DNA from: CAZOVB01 sp046541415
GTDB taxonomy: Bacteria; Planctomycetota; Phycisphaerae; SM23-33
Length of the DNA: 64,000 bases
Assembly (NCBI GenBank): GCA_046541415.1
Contig: JBKHDI010000008.1
Location: 29,664 to 93,663 of the forward strand
Direction: 5' to 3'
Position 1 is the first letter of the stretch. Each line of letters begins with the position of its first letter. Below the pieces are notes generated by a model. That model did not search any database. It saw only the letters and a list, made by a program, of their open reading frames with translations, and was not told the origin of the DNA. Position numbers and translations under genes: made by a program. This document shows, in pieces, positions 36,160-44,880 of this stretch.

Positions 36160-36555
36160 TCAATCCACGGTCACGTAGTAGCTGATGACCGCTGCCAGGA
36201 GGCCCAGCAGCAGGGCCCAGAAAAACAGGCCCACCACGATGCTGCTGCCCTCGATGGCTGCCTCGGTTCCGGTCGCCGGAGCTTCGGCATCGGCCGGTCG
36301 GGCAGGGGGGACCAGTGCGGCCAGGATCAGCAGCAGGAACAGGCCCACTACCGGAAACGCCACCCATTGTCCCCAACCGCCGCCTGCGGTCGGCACGAGC
36401 CACAGGCCCCCGGCCCAGGTAAACAGGAACAGCAGAACGAAGAAGAAGGCAAAGCCCGCCAGCGGGCCCGGGCCGCGTCGGCCCAGGCCGCCTGTCAGAG
36501 CCCCTGCCAGCAGGACGGCTACCACGAAGGCCAATACGATCTGCAGCCAGATCAT
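36160..36555 (-). CDS. Small integral membrane protein, unknown function
   Basis: A 131-residue protein with four predicted membrane helices: residues 3-24, 33-52, 63-82 (FPVVGLFLLLILAALV) and 106-127. A Pro/Ala/Glu-rich loop (PPARPADAEAPATGTEAA) lies before the last helix. AGGAAAGGAAGTGAG precedes the ATG. It follows the 39-residue gene by 29 bp, so the two probably form an operon. No family was recognised. Confidence 0.75.
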   Translation of the reverse strand: MIWLQIVLAFVVAVLLAGALTGGLGRRGPGPLAGFAFFFVLLFLFTWAGGLWLVPTAGGGWGQWVAFPVVGLFLLLILAALVPPARPADAEAPATGTEAAIEGSSIVVGLFFWALLLGLLAAVISYYVTVD

Positions 36556-36584
36556 CTCTCACTTCCTTTCCTGATTCGGACAAC

Positions 36585-36704
36585 TCATTCGACGGTGATG
36601 TTGTTGATCACCCAGGCTGCGCCGCCTTCATAGGCGTTCTCGGTGGCCGAGCTGAATTCGGACCAGCTGTCGACCTCGCCTTCCAGCCGCGGCAGGAGAC
36701 TCAT
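36585..36704 (-). CDS. 39-residue small protein
   Basis: A short gene reading MSLLPRLEGEVDSW... and ending WVINNITVE. It is acidic and Ser/Glu-rich with several aromatic residues. AGGAAAGGA lies eight bases before the ATG, the same leader used by the following membrane-protein gene, which supports real translation. It has no signal peptide or clear membrane helix. Its job is unknown, and a partner role for the adjacent membrane protein is a guess from context. Confidence 0.55.
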   Translation of the reverse strand: MSLLPRLEGEVDSWSEFSSATENAYEGGAAWVINNITVE

Positions 36705-36853
36705 GTGTCTGTCCTTTCCTGTTCAGGGCAAAACTCTCTTCCCCTATCGTTAGTGTAAAGCTGCGACGGGCAGATCCAAATGGAACCTGCCACCAAACCT
36801 CGCACCGGCCAATTGCCAAGGAAGGTGGGAGAATTGACCAATGGGCGGGTCAT

Positions 36854-36883
36854 TTTCCAGACGACTCAGGCCGAGGGTATAGA
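36854..36883 (+). promoter_or_regulatory. Putative sigma-70 promoter of the Rieske/FAD oxidoreductase gene
   Basis: TTTCCA (36854-36859) and TATAGA (36878-36883) are separated by 18 bp. They lie about 68 bp before the start codon in an AT-richer stretch. The match is moderate. Confidence 0.3.
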
Positions 36884-36950
36884 ATTCACGAAGAGGACGA
36901 AACTTGTCGTTTCTAGATGATAACTGCGGGGGATTGTGAGGTATGGCGAA

Positions 36951-38597
36951 ATGACAGTCAGACACGTAGTGGCCAAGACAGGCGAACTGCGAGACGGGCA
37001 GATCAAGGAAATCGAGGTCGAGGACGGCTCGATTCTGCTGATCCGCGATGGCGACGAATACTATGCAATTTCGGCCGAATGTCCCCACCATGGCGGGCCT
37101 CTTGCAGAGGGCAGTTGTTGTGACGGCAGGATCCGTTGTCCGTGGCACCAGTCGGTTTTCAACATTCGCACGGGGCGGCGGGAGCAGCCGCCATCGCTGG
37201 ACTCGGTGGCCAGCTTCAGGGTCGAGGTGGTCGGTGAGAACATCGTCGCCTGCCTGCCCCGCAAGACGCCCAAGAGCCTGGAAGTTCCCAGGCCTTCGGC
37301 GTCGGGAGAATCTTCTCCTGAACTCCGCGCCCAGGCGGAGAAGTACTACCGCGGCTCAGGCAGGACCAGTTCCGGCGCCGACAAGCAGTTCCTGATCATC
37401 GGGACGGGGGCTGCGGGAAACATGGCCGCCCAGACGCTGCGGTCCGAAGGCTTCGCCGGGCAGATCACCATGCTCACCCGCGAGGAGCATCTGCCTTACG
37501 ATCGGACCGAACTGAGCAAGAGGTACCTGGCCAAGCCCGACCAGAACGCCCCGATCCTCAAAGATGGCAGGTTCTACGACGAGAACGAGATCGAGATCCT
37601 GTACGGCCACGATGTCATCCGGGTCAACCCGGAGCAGAAGGAGGTCGCCTGCAGCAACGGGATGCGGCACAGGTACGATGAGTTGCTGATTGCCACCGGT
37701 TCAAGGCCGCGGAAGCTGGGAGTCGATGGCGAGGATCTGGAAGGGGTTGTCACGCTCCGGACGCTCGACGACGCCAAGCACCTGCGCAGCTGCGCCGATG
37801 GGGCCGAGAATGCCGTCGTCATCGGCGCTTCGTTCATCGCGATGGAAACCGCCGCCTCGCTGAGACAGAGAGACATTTCCGTCACCGTCGTCGCCCCCGA
37901 GTCCGTGCCGTTCGCCGCCGCAATGGGCGAGCCGATCGGACGCATGCTCCAGAAGATCCACCAGGAGAAAGGTACGAGCTTCTGCCTGGGCCACAAGGTG
38001 GACCATTTCGAGGGATCGGACGGAAAGCTGGAGTCGGTCGTGCTGGACAGCGGCAGGAGCCTGCCGGCCGATCTGGTCATCGTGGGTGTCGGTGTCGACC
38101 TGGCGACAGAGTTTCTCGGCCAGGAGATCCGCGAGCAAGACGGGGCGATCCGGGTGAACCGGCACCTGCAGCACGAAACGGGCATCTGGGCGGCCGGGGA
38201 CATCGCACGGGTCTCCGAGCCCCGTACGACCAAGCCGTTCCGGATCGAGCACTGGCGACTGGCCGAGCAGTTGGGCGTCCTGGCGGCGCGGAATATGCTC
38301 GGGGCCGAAGCGACCCTCGAGGATGTGCCCTTCTTCTGGACCAAGCAGTTCAGCCAGATCGTCTCGATGATCGGGTTTGTCGACACCTGGGAACGGCTGG
38401 AAGTGGAAGGCTCGCCGTCCGAAGGCGATGGCCTGGTCTACTACTCGCAGAACGGCGCACTGCGTGCCGTTGCCTCGGTGGGCCGGGACCAGTCGCTCTG
38501 CCGGCTGGCCGACATCTGGCGGGAGATCGATGAGCCGATTTCCGCAGAGCAAATGCAGCGACTTTTGAAGCAGAAAGCCCAGAGCCTCAAAGTCTGA
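36951..38597 (+). CDS. Rieske [2Fe-2S] - FAD/NAD(P) oxidoreductase (AIFM3/ferredoxin-reductase-like)
   Basis: A 548-residue fusion. An N-terminal Rieske domain has Cys44-x-His46 (ECPHHGGP) and Cys63-x2-His66 (RCPWHQSV) to hold a 2Fe-2S cluster. A pyridine-nucleotide-disulfide-type reductase follows, with FAD-binding IIGTGAAGNMAAQ (about residue 145) and an NAD-binding region (AVVIGASFIAMETA). A C-terminal ferredoxin-reductase dimerisation-like domain ends it. The order matches the AIFM3/Nfrl group and the electron-transfer parts of nitrite or aromatic-ring reductase systems. It would pass electrons from NAD(P)H to an unknown acceptor. The ATG at 36951 follows GTGAGG. Confidence 0.88.
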   Translation: MTVRHVVAKTGELRDGQIKEIEVEDGSILLIRDGDEYYAISAECPHHGGPLAEGSCCDGRIRCPWHQSVFNIRTGRREQPPSLDSVASFRVEVVGENIVACLPRKTPKSLEVPRPSASGESSPELRAQAEKYYRGSGRTSSGADKQFLIIGTGAAGNMAAQTLRSEGFAGQITMLTREEHLPYDRTELSKRYLAKPDQNAPILKDGRFYDENEIEILYGHDVIRVNPEQKEVACSNGMRHRYDELLIATGSRPRKLGVDGEDLEGVVTLRTLDDAKHLRSCADGAENAVVIGASFIAMETAASLRQRDISVTVVAPESVPFAAAMGEPIGRMLQKIHQEKGTSFCLGHKVDHFEGSDGKLESVVLDSGRSLPADLVIVGVGVDLATEFLGQEIREQDGAIRVNRHLQHETGIWAAGDIARVSEPRTTKPFRIEHWRLAEQLGVLAARNMLGAEATLEDVPFFWTKQFSQIVSMIGFVDTWERLEVEGSPSEGDGLVYYSQNGALRAVASVGRDQSLCRLADIWREIDEPISAEQMQRLLKQKAQSLKV

Positions 38598-38598
38598 G

Positions 38599-39636
38599 TC
38601 AGACCGGGTCGACCAGGGGGCTTCCCTCGGCGCCGGGTCGGCCGATGGCCTTGAGGAAGCGGTCGCTGATGCGATTCTCCATCTTGCGAATGTACTCCTG
38701 GCTGTCCTGCTTCAGGGGGATCTGGGCGCCGGCCATGGTGGCGTGTCCCCCGCTGGTGCCGATGCGGCTGGCGATCTTGTGGGCGATTTCCTCTGCCCGT
38801 CGGGTATCGCCGCCGGAGCGGATCGACAGCAGGATCTTGTCCTTGTACAGGCCGTAGGAAAGCGTCCACCGCACGCGTTCGTGTCGGAGGAACAGGTCGG
38901 CCGCCTCGCCCATCATGTCCGGATTGTCCACGCGTCCCAGTGAGGCGATGATGGCGTCTTCGAAGATCAACGCCCGCTGGAGGGCGTTGGTGAGCATCTG
39001 GAACCAGGAGTGCGTCAGGCGTCCCCGCATGATCTGGCTGAGCATTCGTTTGTTGATCAGGGGATAGAGGCGTTCGACGGCGGTGATGTCGGCGGCGGTG
39101 GCCTCTCGGCCGAGATCCTGCGTATCGCTGCGGATGCCGTACAGCAGGGCGGTGGCCAGGGGCATTTCCGGGCTCATCCCGGCCCGGACGAGGTACTCCC
39201 AGAGGATCGTCGAGGTCGACCCGTATTTGCTGCGGATGTCGGTGTAGCGACAGGAGCGGGTGTCCTTGCGGATGGGATGGTGGTCGATGACGATATCGGG
39301 CAAGCGGCTGGTCGGCAGGGACTGGTTGCCCGCACCCGGCTGGGCGTCGACCATGGCGACCAGGTCGAAGGCTTCCAGGTCCAACTGCGGCAGGGCCCGG
39401 AGGTTGAGCCCGAGATATTCGATCAGGGCCCGGTTCTCGGCCCGACCCACGGTCCCGCCGTGGGCCAGCGAGCATTGCAGGTTGCCGTAGTGGTGGGCCA
39501 CGACCCGCAAGGCCGCTGCCGCTGCCACCGCATCGGGGTCCGGATTGTCCTGTAGAACGATGAGCATGAACCCATCGCTGCGGAGCAGGGGCACGAGCTT
39601 TGCGAATCGCTCGGAAGTTCTATCGAGCTTGGCCAT
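38599..39636 (-). CDS. DHH-family phosphoesterase (nanoRNase/pAp phosphatase-like)
   Basis: A 345-residue cytoplasmic phosphoesterase. Motif I is QDNPDPDAVAAA, the DHH motif is in VIDHHPIRKD, and the C-terminal DHHA1 domain has GTSGGHATMAGAQ. The architecture matches NrnA/RecJ-related enzymes that cleave very short RNAs, pAp or cyclic-dinucleotide breakdown products. It is convergent with the Rieske/FAD gene (1-bp gap) and lies downstream of the sigma factor gene in the same direction. The precise substrate is inferred from family only. Confidence 0.9.
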   Translation of the reverse strand: MAKLDRTSERFAKLVPLLRSDGFMLIVLQDNPDPDAVAAAAALRVVAHHYGNLQCSLAHGGTVGRAENRALIEYLGLNLRALPQLDLEAFDLVAMVDAQPGAGNQSLPTSRLPDIVIDHHPIRKDTRSCRYTDIRSKYGSTSTILWEYLVRAGMSPEMPLATALLYGIRSDTQDLGREATAADITAVERLYPLINKRMLSQIMRGRLTHSWFQMLTNALQRALIFEDAIIASLGRVDNPDMMGEAADLFLRHERVRWTLSYGLYKDKILLSIRSGGDTRRAEEIAHKIASRIGTSGGHATMAGAQIPLKQDSQEYIRKMENRISDRFLKAIGRPGAEGSPLVDPV

Positions 39637-39760
39637 GCGGAATGCTTCTGATCTGCGGAAGTTTCTCTCGGGTCACGTCAGCCCGGTCGGGTCACATGAT
39701 ACCGGCGAGATTCGCAAAAACAGAGTCTGCATCTGAAAAAGTTTGGCCTTGCCGGCTTGG

Positions 39761-40648
39761 TCACTCTGCCAGCTGCATCGCCTGGCGGATCTTCGAGAGC
39801 GAGGCTTTCTCGATCTGCCGGACGCGTTCGTTGCTCAAACCGACCGCCTTGCCGACTTGGGCGAGGGTCCGCGGTTTTTCATTGGCCAGGATCGGGAACC
39901 GCTGTTGGAGGATTTCGAACTCGACCTCGCTCAGCTCGGCCGCATTGCCCTGGAGAATCCGGCGGATGTCTTCCATGGCGCTGTCCAACTGCTCGTCGTG
40001 CCTGCGTTCGGTGAAATCGCTCCTTTCGACCGGCACGTCGAATTGGACGGGGACGTGCTTGCGGTAGGTCTGTGCCTTCGAGCTGGCCCGGCGGAAGGAG
40101 GAGATGACGGCGCGGCAGGCGTAGGTGGAGAATTTGAACCCCTTGGAGATGTCGAACTTTTCGATGCTCCGGAGGATGGCCATGTATCCCTCGCTCATCA
40201 GCTCGGTGAATTCCACGTTCGAGACGTTGGACTTCTGGGCCATGGCGGGCACGAGGGGCAGGTTGGCGTGGACGAGCTTGTGTCGGCTGGTCCGCGACCT
40301 GCGTTTCCAGGTCAACCGGGCCCGCCTGTGTTTGCGCCCCTTGAGGGAGTTGTCGGTCAGCACCAGGGCCAGGCGGTACTTGGCATAGTTGTACCGCAGG
40401 AAGAGCGTCTTTTCCTGGTCCTTGGTGAGTTTGGTGCGCTTGACGTCGGGCGTCGATTTGCGTTTCTGGACCTGCGGCAGCAGGCGGTATTTCCCGACGG
40501 GGATATCTTCGGTGTCCGGGCCCCAGAGGGTTTTCTCGGCATTGCGGGTGTGGAATAGTTCGTTATCTACGAATTCGACCTCTCCGATCTGGGTACAGTT
40601 GTTCTTCTTGTTCGTGGCTTTGTCGCCAGATGTATTCTTGTTGCCCAT
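39761..40648 (-). CDS. Sigma-70 family RNA polymerase sigma factor
   Basis: A 295-residue sigma factor. A basic, Lys/Arg-rich N-terminal 120 residues precede region 2 (TELMSEGYMAILRSIEKFDISKGFKFSTYACRAV split across 2.1-2.4). A short linker comes next, then region 4 with helix-turn-helix TLAQVGKAVGLSNERVRQIEKASL. Region 1.1 and a full region 3 are absent, so it is not the housekeeping factor but a group 2/3-like one. The ATG at 40648, with GCGAGGA just before it, gives a clean start. A likely role is an alternative regulon; no anti-sigma factor gene is adjacent. Confidence 0.87.
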   Translation of the reverse strand: MGNKNTSGDKATNKKNNCTQIGEVEFVDNELFHTRNAEKTLWGPDTEDIPVGKYRLLPQVQKRKSTPDVKRTKLTKDQEKTLFLRYNYAKYRLALVLTDNSLKGRKHRRARLTWKRRSRTSRHKLVHANLPLVPAMAQKSNVSNVEFTELMSEGYMAILRSIEKFDISKGFKFSTYACRAVISSFRRASSKAQTYRKHVPVQFDVPVERSDFTERRHDEQLDSAMEDIRRILQGNAAELSEVEFEILQQRFPILANEKPRTLAQVGKAVGLSNERVRQIEKASLSKIRQAMQLAE

Positions 40649-40875
40649 GATTCCTCGCATCAGTCCGATGGTTTCTTGTGCAGCCTGTTTCCGGGAGTTG
40701 CGCCTCCCAAGGCTGTACGTATATTTTGACCGATGGGGCAACGTTTACAATCGGGCCGGACGTGGTAACTTCTACCCGTTCGGTCCGTAAGGACGGTGGG
40801 AGATCTCCCCATTTCGTCCGGCGGGGTACGGAGAATTGACAGAACGCGACTCAAAAGGCGACGCGACTGGCCAGA

Positions 40876-41565
40876 TCAGCCCTTCTGCTGCATCTGCACC
40901 CACTGGATGGCGTGCTTCAACAGGTCTGTTGCACTGTCCAGATCGAGCTTGGACTTGATGTGCTCGCGATGCGAATCGACTGTTTTCGGCGAAATATGCA
41001 GATGTTCCGCCACTTCCCGCGTGGGCATGCCGTTGCCGATGAGGGTGAAAACTTCCAGTTCCCGATCGGTCAGCGTGGAGATCCGCGAGTCGCTCTGTGA
41101 CTTGGCCGAGCCTTCGACCAGGCGGTTCATGACCTTGTCGGCGATGGCCGGACTTACGTGCACCTTGCCGTGCAGAACCGTGCGAATGGCTTCGAGGACG
41201 GTCTGAAAGCCTTCGGACTTCGTGACGTACCCCCGCGCTCCGGCCCGCAGGACGCGTTCGGCGTAGAAGCCCTCGTCCCGCATCGAAAGAACCAGCATCA
41301 GGACGTTGTCGAACCGCGCGTTGATGTCCTTGATCAACTCCAGGCCGCTGGAATTCTTCAGCGCCAGGTCGATTACCGCGATGTCCGGTTTCAACTGGGC
41401 GATCTTCTCGATGGCCTCGGAGGCCGATTCCGCCTGCCCACAGACCTCCAGATCGGTCTGGTCCTGCATCGCCAGGGCCAGGCCCTGCCGTACGATCGGA
41501 TGATCATCGACCAACAGAACCCGCTTGGTCCCCGTATGGGTTCCACTCTCTGCACCGTTTCCCAT
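40876..41565 (-). CDS. NarL/FixJ-type response regulator
   Basis: A 229-residue regulator. The receiver has phospho-Asp66 (AVIDLALKNSSG) and Lys in GYVTKSEG. The LuxR-type helix-turn-helix has LTDRELEVFTLIGNGMPTREVA and SPKTVDSHREHI. It is the last gene of the minus-strand run from PfpI to CHAD (108-bp gap to CHAD), and no kinase gene is next to it. It could serve the orphan kinase elsewhere or the hybrid kinase at 49.7 kb. Targets are unknown. Confidence 0.92.
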   Translation of the reverse strand: MGNGAESGTHTGTKRVLLVDDHPIVRQGLALAMQDQTDLEVCGQAESASEAIEKIAQLKPDIAVIDLALKNSSGLELIKDINARFDNVLMLVLSMRDEGFYAERVLRAGARGYVTKSEGFQTVLEAIRTVLHGKVHVSPAIADKVMNRLVEGSAKSQSDSRISTLTDRELEVFTLIGNGMPTREVAEHLHISPKTVDSHREHIKSKLDLDSATDLLKHAIQWVQMQQKG

Positions 41566-41673
41566 GTCTCGCCTCTGGCTGTGTGTATGTGGTGGTATTC
41601 CGCCCTGTTCCGGAAGCTGTGGCGGAATCGCTTTGGTATTGTATCGGTTCGGCCGGCGTTGTCACCACCGGAC

Positions 41674-42576
41674 TTATTCAACCTGGGCCCATACTTCGTA
41701 GATGGCCCCGATCCGCTGGGCGAAATCGTCCTTGGTCTCGGCGAAAAGCTTGCGGCCCAGTGGCTTCGCCTGGCGCCGGTGTTGGCGGCTGACGGACTCA
41801 GACAGCGCGATCACGGTGGAGCGGACAGCCTGGTCGATCGACTTGCCTGCCGGGCCTGTCAGGTGCTCGCGCAGGACGACCTGGTCGTGGTCCCAGCCCA
41901 GCAGGTCGGTCAGTCGCTTGGCCTGGTCGCGGCGCTGCATGATCATCGGCTGCCAGATCTCGCGGAGCAGCTTGCAGTGGTAGCGGTGGTACTTTACGCG
42001 TTTGCGCCACTGGTGGAAGGCGTGGCTGGAGGGGTCCTTGTAGGCCTTGTCCATGGCCTTGCGGGCCCGGCCATAGGTCTTGCCCAGCCCCGGGCCGATC
42101 GCGTCATAGCCCATCTCGTCCAGCTGCCACGATTCGACGCGGTCAATCGCGTCGTCCAGCTCGATGCGGATCTGCCTGACGGTCTCTGCCAGGTCCTTGC
42201 TGTCGGACTTGGCGTCGCGCTGCTCGACCAGGACCTCGCGGACTTGCTGACAAGCATCCTGCTGGTGGTCTTTGTCGGCATGCTTGGCCAGTCGGTCGAT
42301 GGTTTCCACCAGGGCCGCCGCGTCACGGGCCTCGGCGATCCGCCTCGCTTGATCGCGGAACCAGCGGTTTTCTTTCTTGTAGGTCTTGCCCATCGAGGGG
42401 CGGACCAGGCGGATCAGGCCACGAATCTTCTTGAATCGCTTCCGGACCTGGTGGACTGCTTCGGCCGGGTCGTCGTCGAACACATCTAGCTCTGCCGCGG
42501 CCTTGGCGATCTGGCTGAGGGCTACCTGGCGGACCGAACAGGCCGCGTTGGACTTGTCTCTGATGCGGTACGCCAC
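41674..42576 (-). CDS. CHAD domain protein
   Basis: A 300-residue, strongly charged helical protein of the CHAD family, whose members bind polyphosphate through conserved histidines and basic residues. The repeats HQVRKRFKKIRGLIRLVR and HQWRKRVKYHRYHCKLLR are the two typical CHAD segments. The start is a GTG at 42576, 2 bp after the upstream E3-like gene, so translation is coupled. It is cytoplasmic. Its position with PfpI and PRC-barrel genes suggests a stress or phosphate-storage role, by inference only. Confidence 0.88.
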   Translation of the reverse strand: MAYRIRDKSNAACSVRQVALSQIAKAAAELDVFDDDPAEAVHQVRKRFKKIRGLIRLVRPSMGKTYKKENRWFRDQARRIAEARDAAALVETIDRLAKHADKDHQQDACQQVREVLVEQRDAKSDSKDLAETVRQIRIELDDAIDRVESWQLDEMGYDAIGPGLGKTYGRARKAMDKAYKDPSSHAFHQWRKRVKYHRYHCKLLREIWQPMIMQRRDQAKRLTDLLGWDHDQVVLREHLTGPAGKSIDQAVRSTVIALSESVSRQHRRQAKPLGRKLFAETKDDFAQRIGAIYEVWAQVE

Positions 42577-42578
42577 GT

Positions 42579-43988
42579 TCAACTCTCCGCTGCGGAGTCC
42601 AGCAGGTACTCCTGTTCGAACTGCTCTGCCAACGTGTGGAGCATTTCCTGGAAACTCGGGTGGCCGTGGATGGTCTGGCGGATCTGCTCGATGGTCAACT
42701 CGGCCCGCATGGCCAGGACCAACTCGTGGAGCATGTCCACCGAGTGAGGCCCGATCCACAACGCCCCGCAGATGCGGCCGCTGCGGGGTGCGACCAACAG
42801 CTTGATCATCCCTTCCTGCCTGCCCCGGACGTAGGCCGATCCGCTGTGAGAGTAGGATTCGCTGAGCTCCACCAACTCCTCGCCGGCGTCATTCTCGCAT
42901 GCCTCGCCGCAGAGGCCCACGCAGGCGATCTCCGGGTGCGTGTAGACGGCCGTGGGCACGACACTGCGGTCGTCAGCGGCCTCGAAGCCCATAATATTGT
43001 CGCCGGCGACCGTGCCCATCCTGGCCGCCAAGTGGGCGTAATTGCGCGAATCGGCTACGTCGCCAACGGCGTAGACCTGCTCGATTCCGGTCCAGCATCT
43101 GGCGTCGACGTGGATGTAGGGTCTTTCGGTGTCGATGCCCAGGTTCTCAAGCCCGCAGCCTTTCATGTTGGCCCGTCGGCCGATGGCACAGAGCACGTGC
43201 TCGGCCGAGAAGGTCCGGGAGTCGTCGGCCAGTTCGACGCGGTCGTCTTTGACCTTTCCCGAGCGGATGCTCGTTTCCATGTGGAATCTCACGCCGCGGT
43301 CTTCGAGCAGTCGTCGGGCGGCCAGGGATGCCTCGGTATCCATCGTGCCCAGCAACCGGTCGGACATTTCGATGATCGTCACGTCCTTGCCCAACTCGCT
43401 CCAGACGGTGGCGAACTCGCAGCCCAAAGGCCCGCCGCCGAGGATGATGACGCTGTCGGGAACGGTCTCGGCCGCCAGGGCGTCATCCGACAGCCAGATC
43501 CGATTGCTTTCGACGTCCAGGAAATCCGGCACGACGGGAGAAGAGCCCGTGGCGATAAGCAGGCTGCGTGCGCTGACGGTTTGCTTTTGCCCGTCGCTGT
43601 CGATTTCCACGGAGTGGGCGTCGACGACCCGGGCGAAGCCTTCGACCAGGTCGATTTCGTCGATTGATTCGAGCTTCTCGCGCATCGAGTGGTTCAGCGT
43701 GTCGACCATACGGTGGACGCGGTCCATGAACGCTCGGCCGTCGAGATGGGGGGGTGTTACGGAAAAGCCCATGCCGTCGTCCCGGCCGGCCTGGTAGAAC
43801 CGCTGGCTGGCGGCGAGCATGGCCTTGGTGGGCATACAGCCGACATTGACGCACGTGCCCCCGATGGCCCCCTTGTCGATCTGGCAGACGGTACCGCCGC
43901 GTTGGGCGATCCGTTCGCTGGCGGCATTGCCGCCGGGGCCGGTGCCGATCACAACAGCATCATAATCGCAGGAAGAACGTTTGGTCAT
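42579..43988 (-). CDS. Dihydrolipoyl dehydrogenase-like / mercuric-reductase-like disulfide oxidoreductase
   Basis: A 469-residue flavoprotein of the class-I pyridine-nucleotide-disulfide reductases. FAD binding is at VVIGTGPGGNAA, the redox disulfide is Cys46-Cys51 in GGTCVNVGC, NAD binding is at IILGGGPLGCEFA, and the C-terminal catalytic His is in HGHPSFQEML. The family oxidises dihydrolipoamide with NAD or reduces other dithiols. No pyruvate or oxoglutarate dehydrogenase genes are nearby and there is no N-terminal lipoyl or MerA metal-binding domain, so the partner is unclear. It lies between the PRC-barrel and CHAD genes in one operon. Confidence 0.9.
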   Translation of the reverse strand: MTKRSSCDYDAVVIGTGPGGNAASERIAQRGGTVCQIDKGAIGGTCVNVGCMPTKAMLAASQRFYQAGRDDGMGFSVTPPHLDGRAFMDRVHRMVDTLNHSMREKLESIDEIDLVEGFARVVDAHSVEIDSDGQKQTVSARSLLIATGSSPVVPDFLDVESNRIWLSDDALAAETVPDSVIILGGGPLGCEFATVWSELGKDVTIIEMSDRLLGTMDTEASLAARRLLEDRGVRFHMETSIRSGKVKDDRVELADDSRTFSAEHVLCAIGRRANMKGCGLENLGIDTERPYIHVDARCWTGIEQVYAVGDVADSRNYAHLAARMGTVAGDNIMGFEAADDRSVVPTAVYTHPEIACVGLCGEACENDAGEELVELSESYSHSGSAYVRGRQEGMIKLLVAPRSGRICGALWIGPHSVDMLHELVLAMRAELTIEQIRQTIHGHPSFQEMLHTLAEQFEQEYLLDSAAES

Positions 43989-44017
43989 GGGCAGATCTTG
44001 ATCTTTCGGGAGGCGGA

Positions 44018-44758
44018 TCAGCGGTTGCTCAGGGATTCGCCGTAGTAATTGCATAGGGCCGATTCGTACTCCTCGTCGACAGGCTCGTCGGGGTCGAACT
44101 CGGGCGCGTGCTTGATCTTGTCCTTCTGGAGGTCGACTTTGACTTCGCCGGCCGCCCAGTCCACCTCGCCGATCCACGTCATCGCCACCAGGACCTTCTT
44201 GGCCGGCAGCCAGTTGCGCGTGTCGACCACGGCGTATTTCAGGCTCCAGTCATCGTCCTGGACGAGGAAGTCCTCGATGTGACCGATCTCGCCGTCGCGG
44301 GCATGGATGTGGTAGCCGAGGACTTCGTCGATGCTCCGCAGGTGGGGGTCTTCCTTCTCCATTTCAGCGGCCTTGAGGTTCTCGTCGCTCGTCGCGGTCT
44401 CGGGGAACCAGGCGATCGGGGCAGCGGCGGGTGACTCCCAGTAGGGCGTCCAGCCGAAGTAGTCAGCCAGTTGGATCTGCAATTGGCGGGAGACGGGCCT
44501 GTGCTCCTGGACCGACGGGCTGTTCTCGATCTGGTCCCGCGTAAGATTCACGTGCACGCGTTTGTCGTTGCCGTCAGCCGATTCGATTGACCTCGGGGCC
44601 AGCAGGACCTGCCTGCCGGGCAGCCAGTCGCCGGTGTCGGCGACGAGGTAGCGGACAGCCCAGAGCTGGTCGTCGAAGTAGAAGTCTTCGACGTGGCCGA
44701 TTTTGCCGTCGGTGGCCTGGAGCTTGAATCTCAGGATGTTCTTGATCGTACGCAACAT
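44018..44758 (-). CDS. Tandem PRC-barrel domain protein
   Basis: A 246-residue soluble protein made of two similar PRC-barrel units (about 1-95 and 125-215). Paired motifs show the repeat: DGKIGHVEDFYFDD / DGEIGHIEDFLVQD and GDWLPGRQVLL / RNWLPAKKVLV. PRC barrels bind RNA, proteins or membranes depending on context (RimM, photosynthetic reaction centre H subunit). It belongs to the minus-strand operon with GH130, E3-like and CHAD genes. Role unknown; tandem PRC proteins are often stress-related. Confidence 0.88.
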   Translation of the reverse strand: MLRTIKNILRFKLQATDGKIGHVEDFYFDDQLWAVRYLVADTGDWLPGRQVLLAPRSIESADGNDKRVHVNLTRDQIENSPSVQEHRPVSRQLQIQLADYFGWTPYWESPAAAPIAWFPETATSDENLKAAEMEKEDPHLRSIDEVLGYHIHARDGEIGHIEDFLVQDDDWSLKYAVVDTRNWLPAKKVLVAMTWIGEVDWAAGEVKVDLQKDKIKHAPEFDPDEPVDEEYESALCNYYGESLSNR

Positions 44759-44880
44759 GATTGTACCTCAAACGAAGGTGGCGACTGGGGGAGGGCAAGT
44801 GCGCCCTTGGCCGGACCCTGGCCTGTCCCTGATGAATTCTAGACGTCCGAGCGACCGATCCCAACGGCTCGGCGGGCGGA

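Noticed and set aside
37961..38386. Coding frames on the minus strand of the Rieske/FAD gene
   Set aside because: The plus-strand protein carries clear Rieske and FAD motifs, so opposite frames are shadows.
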